A stretch of DNA of 64,000 bases from Bacillus sp. T3 (GCF_033449965.1 NZ_CP137761.1:930001-994000), one strand, 5' to 3'; shown: positions 1 to 7,704, counted from the stretch's first letter. Notes: generated by a model not told the origin, from the sequence alone. Numbers and translations: made by a program.

Positions 1-1
1 T

Positions 2-397
2 CAGTATATGACTCTACCAAATTCCCCTATTTCAGCAGCAGATAAGGATTTATTGGCACGATTGGTTCGTGCAGAGGCAGTTGGTGAGCCTTATGCAGGG
101 AAGGTTGCCGTTGCTGTTGTTGTGCTCAACCGTGTAAAAAGTGACCAATTCCCGAATACGATAAGGGAAGTCATTTATCAAATTTCAAATGGATATTATG
201 CCTTCACCCCTGTAGCAAACGGTCAAATCAATCAGCCTGCCGATTATGCTTCTAAAAGAGCAGTTAATGAAGCGATTGCATTAATGGGAAAAGGAAACGG
301 TTCTCTATTTTTCTACAATCCTAATACTGCTACAAATTCTTGGGTTGCATCTCGTCCAGTTACAGCAAAAATCGGAAATCATGTATTTGCTAGATAA
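2..397 (+). CDS. SleB/CwlJ-type cell wall hydrolase domain, 5' end outside window
   Basis: This is a catalytic domain of the SleB/CwlJ (Hydrolase_2) family, which cleaves spore-cortex or cell-wall peptidoglycan. The ARLVRAEAVGEPYAGKVAVA opening (glutamate in RAEA), the VLNRV segment and the FFYNP motif near the end match that family. The frame is open to the window edge; the ATG at 8 would give 129 residues, but SleB-like proteins usually carry an N-terminal signal and binding domain, so the start probably lies upstream. A perfect hairpin follows the stop. Family assignment is firm; which paralogue it is cannot be told. Confidence 0.85.
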   Translation, partial: QYMTLPNSPISAADKDLLARLVRAEAVGEPYAGKVAVAVVVLNRVKSDQFPNTIREVIYQISNGYYAFTPVANGQINQPADYASKRAVNEAIALMGKGNGSLFFYNPNTATNSWVASRPVTAKIGNHVFAR

Positions 398-407
398 TCA
401 TCGATTA

Positions 408-453
408 AAGGGCTCCAAAAAGTCTAATAACTGACTTTTTGGAGCCCTTCTTT
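408..453. terminator. bidirectional intrinsic terminator
   Basis: A 17-bp perfect stem (408-424 with 433-449) and 8-nt loop lie between the convergent hydrolase and thioredoxin-reductase genes. T-rich sequence on the plus side and A-rich sequence on the other let it serve both strands. Confidence 0.85.
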
Positions 454-471
454 GATTAAAACAAAACTGTA

Positions 472-1752
472 TTAGCTATATTGAGGACGAAGCTTTGAAC
501 GTTTGTTTACATGCTGCTCCGCGCTTAGTGCGGCAATTGCTCCATCAGCAGCTGAAATAACTGCTTGTTTGATTGGAGTTCTTCGAGCATCGCCACCAGC
601 GAAAACACCATCGACATTTGTGCGGAGAAGGTCATCGACAAGGATATAGCCTTCTTCATCGCGCTTGACAGCATCCTTTAAGAAGTCAGTACCAGGCTTC
701 ATTCCACCTAGATATAGGAACACGCCATCAACATCCCAGGTTTGTTCTGTTTTTTGATCATCAAGTAGAACGATTTTCTCAACACTATCGTTTCCTTTGA
801 TTTCTTTTAAGCGATAGCGCTTGTATATTTCAACATTTGGCTTGCTTTCCAAAGAAGATAGGTCTGCTTCACCTTTCACTTGTGTGGTTGGTACTAAAAG
901 CTTAACCGTTTTACAATATTTTGCAAGAACCTCAGCTTCATGAATGGCTTCCTCATTATCACCAACCACCGCCACGACGCGATCCTGATAAAAGGCTGCA
1001 TCACAAGTGGAGCAATAGCTTACACCGCGACCAGTAAATTCTTCTTCACCCGTAATTTTGCTAGAAGGGGCTTTTGCACCGACACCAATAAAAACGCTTT
1101 TCGCTTTAATCGTTCCTTCAGCCACTTCAATCTTCTTAATGTCATCTGTAAAATCAACAGACAAAACGGTTGTCCGAACAAATTCAGAACCAAAATCCTT
1201 TGCCTGTGCTTGCATGCGATTTAATAGTTCAAGACCCGTAAGTTCTTCACGTACGCCAGGATAGTTGGCAATTTTATGTGTAATGGCTAGCGTTCCAGCT
1301 TTCGGCGCCTTATCAATGACTAGAGTCTTTAATTTACCGCGTGCTGCGTAAACAGCTGCAGATGCACCAGCGGGACCGCCGCCAATTGTTACAAAATCAT
1401 ATACTTGATCAAGAATTTCTGGTGTGACCGTTTTAAAAGTCGAATCAGATTCTGCGCTTCCTTCTGCTGCTAGCTCAGGAGTAGGAGCGGCAGCCGCTGT
1501 TGGCGCCTGATCTTCAGTAATTTCTAATAGCCTTCTTAATTTCTTCTCTTGGAATCCAAGGACAAGTTTGCCGTTAATCAATGTAGCTGGAGTACCCATA
1601 ATTTTTCTTTCCATTAATTCATCGAAATATTGCTTATGAATCGAAGCGTTCCGTTCTTCGTATTCAAAGCCCCATTCTTTTAAGAATGCTTTTACTTTTT
1701 CGCAATGAGGACAACCTGTACTGCTATAGACGATAATTTCAAACTGTGACAT
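472..1752 (-). CDS. glutaredoxin-thioredoxin reductase fusion flavoprotein
   Basis: The 426-residue protein joins a glutaredoxin-like domain (about 1-80, redox motif CPHC at 14-17, TPATLING cis-proline segment) to a thioredoxin-reductase-like FAD/NAD(P)H module. An Ala/Pro/Glu-rich linker (about 81-107) separates them. The reductase half shows the FAD-binding GGGPAG at 124-129, a redox CSTC at 247-250 where TrxR usually has CATC, and a C-terminal GVFAGGD motif. It probably passes electrons internally from NAD(P)H to the N-terminal domain, much as AhpF does, acting in cytosolic thiol repair; the partner is unknown. A ribosome site precedes the ATG. A good sigma-A promoter with an adjacent PerR-like box lies upstream, pointing to peroxide control. 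Confidence 0.85.
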   Translation of the reverse strand: MSQFEIIVYSSTGCPHCEKVKAFLKEWGFEYEERNASIHKQYFDELMERKIMGTPATLINGKLVLGFQEKKLRRLLEITEDQAPTAAAAPTPELAAEGSAESDSTFKTVTPEILDQVYDFVTIGGGPAGASAAVYAARGKLKTLVIDKAPKAGTLAITHKIANYPGVREELTGLELLNRMQAQAKDFGSEFVRTTVLSVDFTDDIKKIEVAEGTIKAKSVFIGVGAKAPSSKITGEEEFTGRGVSYCSTCDAAFYQDRVVAVVGDNEEAIHEAEVLAKYCKTVKLLVPTTQVKGEADLSSLESKPNVEIYKRYRLKEIKGNDSVEKIVLLDDQKTEQTWDVDGVFLYLGGMKPGTDFLKDAVKRDEEGYILVDDLLRTNVDGVFAGGDARRTPIKQAVISAADGAIAALSAEQHVNKRSKLRPQYS

Positions 1753-1865
1753 AGTGAAAATCCTCCTATCTATCTGTAGAACTTTTATCGCTTATTGTAA
1801 ATCATTGATGCTGTTTGATATTAGAATTCATGAATGATGTTTCCATATATTGTTCTATAGTAAAA

Positions 1866-1894
1866 ATAATAATCGTTACAATAATTAAAGTCAA
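1866..1894 (-). promoter_or_regulatory. sigma-A promoter of the glutaredoxin-TrxR gene
   Basis: On the minus strand, TTGACT (1894-1889) is followed after 17 bases by TATTAT (1871-1866). Each hexamer matches consensus at five of six positions. It lies about 115 bases upstream of the start codon. Confidence 0.65.
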
Positions 1895-1901
1895 TCCTTT
1901 T

Positions 1902-1916
1902 TAATAATTATTATAA
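1902..1916. promoter_or_regulatory. PerR-box-like operator
   Basis: The 15-mer TAATAATTATTATAA differs at one specified position from the published PerR consensus TTATAATNATTATAA. It sits 8 bases upstream of the -35 of the promoter for the thiol reductase fusion. PerR regulation of peroxide-defence genes is established in Bacillus; this site is inferred by match only, and AT-rich DNA raises chance matches. Confidence 0.5.
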
Positions 1917-1940
1917 ATAATGTTTTTCAGATATGAGAAA

Positions 1941-1968
1941 GGTCCAACATGAATAGATATGTTGGACC
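1941..1968 (-). terminator. terminator of the dps gene
   Basis: A 10-bp perfect stem (1941-1950 with 1959-1968) is followed on the minus strand by a T-rich stretch. It lies 20 bases beyond the reconstructed dps stop codon. Confidence 0.7.
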
Positions 1969-1987
1969 AGTGTTGTTTAATCGACTA

Positions 1988-2435
1988 TTAAATTGTTTTG
2001 CCTAAGTAGGCTGTTAGCATCCAAACATGCTTTTCAAGACCTGGAGTGGATGGCAAGGAGCATATCCCCAGTTGTTTCGTCATCGATTTCGCCAGCTAAG
2101 CTCATGCCTTCTTTTAGTTCACCAATGATAATAGAGAAATCATTGATAATCGCTTGAACCATTTCTTGTGATGATTCAGATCCTGTTGCTTCCTGAACAG
2201 AAGCAAGCTCAAGATTTTCTTTCATCGTCGCTACAGGTTGACCGCCAATAGCTAGTAATCGCTCAGCGATTACATCAACATGTAGGGCTGCTTCATTATA
2301 TAATTCCTCAAACTTCACATGCAAAGTGAAGAATTGCTCACCTTTTACATACCAGTGAAAATTATGTAATTTCGTGTACAAAACAGACCAGTTTGCGATT
2401 TGTTTATTAAGGACATTTGCTAGTTGATTATTCAT
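1988..2435 (-). CDS. dps: Dps family ferritin-like protein, one-base frameshift near 3' end
   Basis: This is a DNA-protecting mini-ferritin that oxidises and stores iron using peroxide. The N-terminal half carries the ferroxidase signature: HNFHWYVKG, then LHVDVIAERLLAIGG with the conserved H, D and E. Read as given, the frame closes early at 2034 after 133 residues. Skipping one base in the CCTGG at 2040-2044 restores the family C-terminus (LEKHVWMLTAYLGKTI) and a stop at 1988-1990, giving 148 residues, the normal length. An AGGAGG site precedes the ATG. The extra base belongs to the CCGG/CCWGG indel series described in the findings, so the gene is probably intact. Confidence 0.85.
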
Positions 2436-2549
2436 ATGTCATCCTCCTATTAATTCAGTACATAATAGTATACGAGAACAAACAGGGTGATTCCTGTCAC
2501 AATCAAAAGGAAAGTGTGTCCAAAATGTGAAAAATGTAACAAAGAACAC

Positions 2550-2612
2550 AATCATTTACCGCAGTAACGTAGTGGGGGACTGTCCCCCACTGCGTTACTG
2601 CGGTAAATGATT
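2550..2612. repeat. REP-like palindromic repeat, copy 1
   Basis: A 31-bp stem (2550-2580 with 2582-2612) with one G-T pair has a core of TGGGGGACTGTCCCC. Copy 2 at 3677-3730 shares this core and the GCAGTAA arm motif. The two copies flank the transporter gene at 2697-3665. This has the form of a dispersed REP/MITE-type element. Confidence 0.75.
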
Positions 2613-2696
2613 GATTTGTTATTCTGTTCAATTTGATAAGAAAGGAGTAAAATGGTGTTTATTATTTGAAACATAGAAGCAAGGGAGATTTAAATC

Positions 2697-3665
2697 ATGT
2701 TAGTTTCTCTAAATCGAATCATGGAGCGAATGATGCCAATTATTACCCCCGTGAGTGTAATAATCGGTGTGTTGTTAGCAGATGGATTAAAGTCCTACTC
2801 ATTCTTAGTACCATGGATTTTTGCAATCATGACCTTCATTGGAAGTTTAGGCTCCAATATAAAATCATTAAAGGATGTCGTGCTTCACCCAATGCGCTTG
2901 TTTACTGTCCTTCTGATTCTTCATGTCATCATGCCGTTGTGGGCGCTTCTTTTAGGACACCTCACCTTTAGTGGAGATGCACATACGATTACGGGAATTA
3001 TTTTAGCCACTCTCATTCCAACTGGCATAACGAGTGTCATTTGGGTATCTGTCTATAGCGGTAATACGGCGTTAGCCTTAATGATTATACTGGTCGATAC
3101 TTTTCTATCCCCGTTTGTTGTTCCTTACAGCGTATCATTGTTTGCAGGAGAGTCAGTAGTCATTGATGTGTTTGGAATGATGAAAGGATTAGTTGGAATG
3201 GTTGTGCTCCCATCATTAATAGGGATGCTGTTAAATGAACTAACAAAGGGAAAAATAAAGCAGAAACTCGGAATTCCATTAGCTCCGTTTTCCAAGCTTG
3301 GATTAGCAGCGGTGGTTATGATTAATAGTTCAGTTGTTTCGCCATATTTAAAACAGGTTGATTTGAAATTGTTTATGATTGCCGCTCTTTCTTTAACGGT
3401 GTCTGCATCAGGCTATATCATTTCCGTTCTCATTGGCAAGCTTTTAAAATGGAGCAGGGAGGATGTCACCTCCTTAATGTTTACGGGTGGGATGAGAAAC
3501 ATTAGTGCTGGGGCCGTTCTTGCCGTTGCCTATTTTGACCCAGCAGTAGCGGTTCCGGTTGTCATCGGGATGCTATTTCAACAAGTATTAGCCTCTTCGT
3601 TCGGTGCGCTCCTTCATAAATCATACAAAAAACCATTCATTCAAAAACAAGTCAAAGGTGCCTAA
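2697..3665 (+). CDS. bile acid:sodium symporter family (BASS-like) membrane transporter
   Basis: The 322-residue protein is almost wholly hydrophobic, with about nine or ten membrane segments. It has BASS-family features such as IIPTGITSVIWVSVYSGNTA, DTFLSPFVVP and FTGGMRNISAGAVLAVAYFDP. Related Bacillus proteins carry organic anions or are uncharacterised; the substrate here cannot be inferred. The start is the ATG after AAGGGAG. The gene stands alone between two related palindromic repeats, suggesting a mobile or recombinational history for the segment. Family assignment is fairly secure; function is not. Confidence 0.75.
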   Translation: MLVSLNRIMERMMPIITPVSVIIGVLLADGLKSYSFLVPWIFAIMTFIGSLGSNIKSLKDVVLHPMRLFTVLLILHVIMPLWALLLGHLTFSGDAHTITGIILATLIPTGITSVIWVSVYSGNTALALMIILVDTFLSPFVVPYSVSLFAGESVVIDVFGMMKGLVGMVVLPSLIGMLLNELTKGKIKQKLGIPLAPFSKLGLAAVVMINSSVVSPYLKQVDLKLFMIAALSLTVSASGYIISVLIGKLLKWSREDVTSLMFTGGMRNISAGAVLAVAYFDPAVAVPVVIGMLFQQVLASSFGALLHKSYKKPFIQKQVKGA

Positions 3666-3676
3666 ATCGAACAAGC

Positions 3677-3730
3677 CATTGACGCAGTAAAGCGCTGGGG
3701 GACTGTCCCCGGCGCTTTACTGCGTCAATG
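3677..3730. repeat. REP-like palindromic repeat, copy 2
   Basis: An imperfect stem of about 26 bp (3677-3703 with 3705-3730) shares the TGGGGGACTGTCCCC core and the GCAGTAAAG arm with copy 1 at 2550-2612. It begins 12 bases after the transporter stop and may also act as its terminator. Confidence 0.75.
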
Positions 3731-3777
3731 AATGAAACCACGAACGAGATTGTGGAAACGTCCTCTAAACCTGTTTA

Positions 3778-4660
3778 TCAGGCTATTTCATTTTGTATTT
3801 TGCATTTTCTGAGGTTTCTTACTACGATGGCGACTCCGATAAACCAAAGGATGACGAGGATTGCATAGATGCCAACCATAGTAGATGGGGAAAGATTAAA
3901 GGTGAGCATTAGTGTTCTCACATTAGTGAGAATAATCATTCCTCCAACTAAAATCCCAAGCAGATTTGATGGGATGATTTTTACGAGCCATGCCGCAATT
4001 GGAGCGGCAATAATTCCCCCAATCATTAAGGCAAAAACCCAAGTGAAATTGATTTGACTCCATCCTAATGAGATGAAAAATCCAAGCGATGAAAAGATGG
4101 CAATCGCAAATTCGCTCGTATCAACAGAACCAATTACTTTGCGTGTTTCAAGATTATTTTTTGACAATAATACCAGGTGTGGCAATTGGCCCCCAGCCGC
4201 CTCCTCCTGTTGCATCAAAGAAACCTGCAATAAATCCTAGTGGAATGAAGAACTTTTTATTTACATTCGTCTCCATTTTTTGCTGAGCGGTATTCGTTCT
4301 AAATAAGAATCGGTAAATGACAAAGCAGCCTAACCCAAGGAGAAATATTGAAACATAGGGTTTTATGATATCTCCAGGGATGCTTCCTAAAAAAATCGCG
4401 CCAATGAATGCACCAATTGAACCTGGGATGATTAATTTTTTTACAATTCCTTTATCAACGTTACCAAATCGGAGGTGCGATACTCCGGAGGCAGCTGTGG
4501 TAACAACTTCTGCTAAATGAACGGAGGCAGACGCTGCTGCCAGTGCAATTCCAAACATTAATAAAAGGGAAGTGGAGGTTACACCATAGGCCATACCAAG
4601 TGAACCATCAACTAACTGTGCGCAAAGCCCGATGATCGCTAGAATAATTAGTTTTTTCAA
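3778..4660 (-). CDS. TauE/SafE family sulfite/anion exporter, one-base frameshift
   Basis: The first part has the TauE signature (LVDGSLGMAYGVTSTSLLL, later GFIAGFFDATGGGGWGPI) and the second part (SKNNLETRKVIGSVDTSEF and further membrane helices) completes the fold. They lie in different frames. Removing one base from the CCAGG at 4173-4177 joins them as ATPVLLSKNNLETRK and gives 293 residues, close to the family length. The start is the TTG at 4660 after AAAGGAG; the ATG at 4843 would add an unrelated leader. These permeases export sulfite, sulfoacetate or similar anions. The substrate is unknown. Confidence 0.8.
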
Positions 4661-4871
4661 GAAAAACAACTCCTTTATCGTACCGCCTGAGTCCAATTTT
4701 CTGCAGTAGTTGTTGCAATCAGCAAACAGATATATAAGAAGTACTCTGAAAATCATAAATGATAAACTTAGGCATTTTACCCTATGATATGAGGCTGGGA
4801 ATGACTGGGTCACAAGTCCAAATAAAATTGGGTGCAAAACCATTTAATTCCTTTACCCATTAATGTTCATA
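4661..4871. other. intergenic leader of the TauE gene
   Basis: About 210 bases separate the TauE start from the sinR terminator. I see no gene, no recognisable S-box, T-box or other riboswitch core, and no clear promoter beyond generic AT-rich hexamers. Confidence 0.4.
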
Positions 4872-4938
4872 AAAAAACAAGGTGCATAGCCCTTGTGGAT
4901 TAAATCCAACCATAAAAGGGTTATACACCTTGTTTTTT
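4872..4938. terminator. terminator overlapping the sinR 3' end
   Basis: A 13-bp outer stem (4872-4884 with 4926-4938) ending in A and T runs encloses an inner CCCTT/AAGGG pairing. The right arm covers the last sinR codons, so the stop codon lies inside the hairpin. It may terminate both strands. Confidence 0.7.
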
Positions 4939-5268
4939 ATTTTTTTGACATTTGATTGTATCTAGATAGTTCCTAAATTCAACCTTACAGGCTCCTGAAT
5001 TAATCGCCAACAAAATTAAATCTGTCCAATCATTATCTAAATCGGAATTACGATTTTTTTGTTTATCATCCATGTCTGTGCCAAGTAGATACTCGATATT
5101 CGTATTTAATGTTTTTGCCATTTTATCTAAAAACAGAAGGGATGGATTCTTCTTAATGTCCCGTTCAATTAGACTTAAATAGGATTTAGAAACATTTGCA
5201 AGCTTAGCAAGTTCTGTAATCGAGTAGCCATGTTGTTCTCTTAAATTTTTTATTTGTTTACCTAGCAA
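4921..5268 (-). CDS. sinR: SinR-like biofilm/motility master regulator
   Basis: The 115-residue protein has an N-terminal Xre helix-turn-helix (ITELAKLANVSKSYLSLIERD, residues about 17-37) and a C-terminal SinR/SinI interaction segment. The latter (NDWTDLILLAINSGACKVEF then RNYLDTIK) lines up with SinR of B. subtilis (SEWEKLVRDAMTSG, FREFLDYQK). SinR represses matrix genes and thereby opposes biofilm formation and favours motility. No sinI is adjacent. A cluster of GTTCTYT sites lies upstream between it and the divergent membrane gene, suggesting autoregulation. Confidence 0.85.
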   Translation of the reverse strand: MLGKQIKNLREQHGYSITELAKLANVSKSYLSLIERDIKKNPSLLFLDKMAKTLNTNIEYLLGTDMDDKQKNRNSDLDNDWTDLILLAINSGACKVEFRNYLDTIKCQKNKKQGV

Positions 5269-5339
5269 TGCCTACCACCTTCCTTAATAAAAATGTTAAT
5301 AATTTTCAAATCAATTAATTGGATATATAATAGAGGAGG

Positions 5340-5420
5340 GTTCTTAAAAAAGAACGTTCTTTATTCTGTAAAATACTCCGAATACAAAAATAATGACGTG
5401 ATCTTATATGTTTGTTCTCT
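5340..5420. promoter_or_regulatory. cluster of SinR operator half-sites
   Basis: SinR binds GTTCTYT repeats. Here GTTCTTAAAAAAGAAC (5340-5355) overlaps the perfect palindrome AAAGAACGTTCTTT (5349-5362), giving three half-sites in 23 bases. A further GTTCTCT is at 5414-5420. The cluster lies between sinR and the divergent DUF5658 gene. Binding is inferred from the motif. Confidence 0.6.
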
Positions 5421-5492
5421 ATAGTATTCAAGCATATAGGTTTTTTTATGGGGGTAATATTCTTTATAAAGAACAACAAAAGGGGTGGGATT

Positions 5493-5801
5493 TTGAATTA
5501 TTTATTTCACTATTTATCAGCTTTAAATATTCTTGATGCCGTTCTCACATTTTTTGGACTGGAATATTCCATAATTGGTGAGATGAATCCAATTATGGAG
5601 AAGTTATATAACATACATCCATTAATCTTTTTGTTTTCAAAGTTTATCCTATCCTTTTGTCTGTATTTATTTATCATTTTTAAAAGAGTTCCTAAGTCAA
5701 AATCTTCAAAAGTCATTACTTATGTGGCAACTGGACTGTATACCTTTATTTTTGTTCTCCACAGTGTTTGGTTGATCGAATACGTTTCCTTATACACATG
5801 A
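5493..5801 (+). CDS. small DUF5658-like membrane protein
   Basis: About 102 residues with three to four membrane helices. The motif LNILDAVLTFFGLEYSIIGE followed by MNPIME is typical of DUF5658 proteins, whose function is unknown. The TTG at 5493 is chosen because AGGGGTGGG sits 4 to 12 bases before it; the longer frame from 5412 would run through the SinR sites. Its position divergent from sinR with shared operators suggests SinR control. Confidence 0.65.
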   Translation: MNYLFHYLSALNILDAVLTFFGLEYSIIGEMNPIMEKLYNIHPLIFLFSKFILSFCLYLFIIFKRVPKSKSSKVITYVATGLYTFIFVLHSVWLIEYVSLYT

Positions 5802-5905
5802 TCTTGAATGGACTATTAAAAATTCTGACTGTACCATTTATCAAAACGTTTTTGAAAAATGTACTCGCAAACTCTAAATGAAAAGAGTATAGTGAAAAGT
5901 ATTGA

Positions 5906-5924
5906 AATGACAACTGGAGTCATT
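5906..5924. promoter_or_regulatory. inverted repeat upstream of the BusR-like gene
   Basis: AATGAC and GTCATT (5906-5911 and 5919-5924) form a 6-bp inverted repeat with a 7-base gap, 33 bases before the chosen start. BusR proteins bind TGAC/GTCA-type palindromes, so this may be an autoregulatory site. The inference is weak. Confidence 0.35.
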
Positions 5925-5957
5925 GTTTTTTACAATTTTGATGGTGGTGAAGGATGG

Positions 5958-6575
5958 GTGCAAAAGCCAAAAATACCCACATACGAGCGAATAGCAATTG
6001 ACCTTGCCAATCGCATCTACGATGGAAAATTTAAAGAAGGTGAAAAGATTCACGGAAGATCAACCTTGGCAAGCGACTACAAGGTTTCACCTGAGACTGT
6101 GCGAAGGGCAATTAAAATTTTAGAGGATGTTGAAATTGTCCAATCCACGAAGGGTAGTGGAATCGTTATTTCTTCACGTGAAAATGCGTTTAAATATATA
6201 AATCGATTTTCAAGCCTTGAAAGTATTCATGAATTGGAAAAGCAAATGAATACGCTAATTTCTGAACGTGAAAGTCTTGATGATCAATTATATGATACGC
6301 TCAGGAAAATCACCGATTACTCAGTTAAGCTCCGCCACACAAATCCACTTGCTCCGCTCGAAGTCGAGGTAAAAGTTGGCTGCAGCCATATCGGGAAAAC
6401 TATTTCTGACCTGATGTTCTGGCAAAATACTGGCGGTACGGTGATTGGCATAAAAAGGCGGGGAGAGCTCATCATTTCCCCTGGACCATATGCATTGGTT
6501 CTTGAAGGTGACGTCCTGCTCGTCATTGGCAATGAAATGGCCTACGATCGCGTCTTACATTTTATGAATGATTAA
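5958..6575 (+). CDS. GntR / RCK_C regulator, BusR-like
   Basis: The protein has a GntR winged helix (residues about 8-70: IAIDLANRIYDGKFKEGEKI, then SPETVRRAIKILEDVEIVQS), a coiled coil (about 85-115, HELEKQMNTLISERESLDDQ) and a C-terminal RCK_C/TrkA_C domain (about 125-205). This is the layout of BusR, the cyclic-di-AMP-responsive repressor of glycine-betaine uptake genes. The GTG at 5958 follows AAGGAT and gives the usual QKPKIPTYERIA opening; an upstream ATG at 5859 would add 33 non-conserved residues. A remnant of an osmoprotectant-binding protein faces it downstream, which fits the role. Ligand and target are inferred. Confidence 0.75.
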   Translation: MQKPKIPTYERIAIDLANRIYDGKFKEGEKIHGRSTLASDYKVSPETVRRAIKILEDVEIVQSTKGSGIVISSRENAFKYINRFSSLESIHELEKQMNTLISERESLDDQLYDTLRKITDYSVKLRHTNPLAPLEVEVKVGCSHIGKTISDLMFWQNTGGTVIGIKRRGELIISPGPYALVLEGDVLLVIGNEMAYDRVLHFMND

Positions 6576-6612
6576 AAAATGGGATATTCCTAATAAAGGA
6601 ATATCCCATTTT
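6576..6612. terminator. bidirectional terminator after the BusR-like gene
   Basis: A 16-bp perfect stem (6576-6591 with 6597-6612) with a 5-base loop and A/T flanks lies between two convergent coding ends. Confidence 0.85.
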
Positions 6613-6613
6613 G

Positions 6614-6709
6614 TTAATCCAATAACCCTTCCTGTACTAAGAAGTCCTTGGCAACCTTGGCTGGAGCTTCCTTCTGACTGTCGACTTTATAGTTCAGCTC
6701 GCGCATCTT
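6614..6709 (-). pseudogene. 3' remnant of an OpuBC/OpuCC-type osmoprotectant-binding protein
   Basis: Reading the minus strand from 6709 to the stop at 6614-6616 gives 31 residues, starting KMRELNYKVDSQKEAPAKVA and ending FLVQEGLLD. This is the typical C-terminus of glycine-betaine/choline ABC substrate-binding proteins. Upstream (above 6709) the frame stays open but similarity stops, exactly where the sigma-D promoter of yviE begins. The rest of the gene is missing. It is a truncated remnant, and its neighbour is a BusR-like osmoprotectant regulator. Confidence 0.7.
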
Positions 6710-6735
6710 AAACACTATGTGTATTTTGTCGATAT
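6709..6735 (+). promoter_or_regulatory. sigma-D promoter of yviE
   Basis: TAAA (6709-6712), 15 bases, then GTCGATAT (6728-6735). It matches the SigD consensus TAAA-N15-GCCGATAT at all but one position and lies about 48 bases before the yviE start. Confidence 0.8.
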
Positions 6736-6782
6736 TATAGTAATATAAAAATGAAACCTTTTAATTGAACAGGAGGAAGAAT

Positions 6783-7337
6783 ATGCAACTCCCTCAAATC
6801 CAACTACAACAAACTTATGGAAAAATTGGACTTAGAATATCTCAACCTGTACAGGAAATCGAACAACCTATCGCCGAAATGTCTATTAAACAATCTCCTG
6901 CAAAAATGATGATTGAACGAACACCATCCATTTTAGAAATAGATCAAGAGCAAGCAAGGAATGAGTTAAACTGTAAGAGCCCTAGTGTATTCTCTCAGGA
7001 TTCTGCGGAGTATGGAAAACAACAAGCTTTTGAGGCAATTGCTATGATTGCACAAAAAGGTGATCGCTTAGCAAACATCAAAGGAAAAACGGATGCCATT
7101 GTGGCAATCGCGATAGAAAAGAATCTTAAAGAGCCACTTGACTTCAATATTGCCTTTATTCCCAGCTATGGATCGGTCCAAATTCGCTATACCCCTTCAG
7201 ACCTTAAAATCGATTGGCAAGAGGGTGGGACTGAAATTGAAGTCGTTCAACAAAAGCCAGTTCATAATTATACACCAGGAAAAACAGAAGTCTATATGAG
7301 TCAATGGCCGGAACTAAAAGTCGATGTTATAGGATAA
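6783..7337 (+). CDS. yviE: YviE-like DUF6470 protein
   Basis: The 184-residue protein resembles YviE (DUF6470), which in Bacillus lies next to flgL and fliW. Recognisable parts are the QLPQIQLQQTYGKIGL start and the C-terminal YTPGKTEVYMSQWPELKVDV. Function is unknown; it is a soluble flagellar-regulon protein. The ATG at 6783 is preferred over the TTG at 6765 because AGGAGG (6771-6776) sits just before it. It has its own sigma-D promoter. It is separated from csrA/hag here, with flgM following instead of fliW. Confidence 0.7.
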   Translation: MQLPQIQLQQTYGKIGLRISQPVQEIEQPIAEMSIKQSPAKMMIERTPSILEIDQEQARNELNCKSPSVFSQDSAEYGKQQAFEAIAMIAQKGDRLANIKGKTDAIVAIAIEKNLKEPLDFNIAFIPSYGSVQIRYTPSDLKIDWQEGGTEIEVVQQKPVHNYTPGKTEVYMSQWPELKVDVIG

Positions 7338-7359
7338 TTTATTTATTAAAAAAGAAGTC

Positions 7360-7386
7360 TAAACTTTTTTTCAAAACAGTCGATAA
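7360..7386 (+). promoter_or_regulatory. sigma-D promoter of flgM
   Basis: TAAA (7360-7363), 15 bases, GTCGATAA (7379-7386). It starts about 30 bases upstream of the flgM start codon and gives the SigD-driven feedback loop usual for flgM. Confidence 0.75.
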
Positions 7387-7417
7387 TATAAAAAATAGAA
7401 TAGGAGGCGACTAGTTA

Positions 7418-7702
7418 ATGAGAATTGATAATATGAAATATGGAATTTATTCCTACCAAAATCAACAAAAGAATACTAACACAACAAATGTTACAAAAAA
7501 GTCACCTTCCTCAGCGGATGTAACGATTTCATCGATCGGACGAGAAATTTCTCAAGCAAAAATGACAGAACAAGCTCAACATAAAGTACGAGTGCAGGAA
7601 TTGAAACAACTCATTTCGGATGGGAATTACAAGGTTGACAGTAATGAAGTTGCCGGAAAGTTAATCAATTTTTGGAATTCAGACAGAAAACAGGAGAAAT
7701 AG
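7418..7702 (+). CDS. flgM: FlgM, anti-sigma-D factor
   Basis: The 94-residue protein has a disordered polar N-terminus and the FlgM C-terminal helices (VRVQELKQLISDGNYKVDSN then EVAGKLINFW). FlgM binds SigD and blocks late flagellar transcription until it is exported through the completed hook-basal body. AGGAGG precedes the ATG. flgN follows in the next frame with its start at the flgM stop, so the two are translationally close. Confidence 0.88.
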   Translation: MRIDNMKYGIYSYQNQQKNTNTTNVTKKSPSSADVTISSIGREISQAKMTEQAQHKVRVQELKQLISDGNYKVDSNEVAGKLINFWNSDRKQEK

Positions 7703-7704
7703 GA

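Noticed and set aside
4661..4843. N-terminal extension of the TauE gene or a riboswitch in its leader
   Set aside because: The extension precedes a good ribosome site and TTG start and is not TauE-like. I could not identify any known riboswitch core in the leader.
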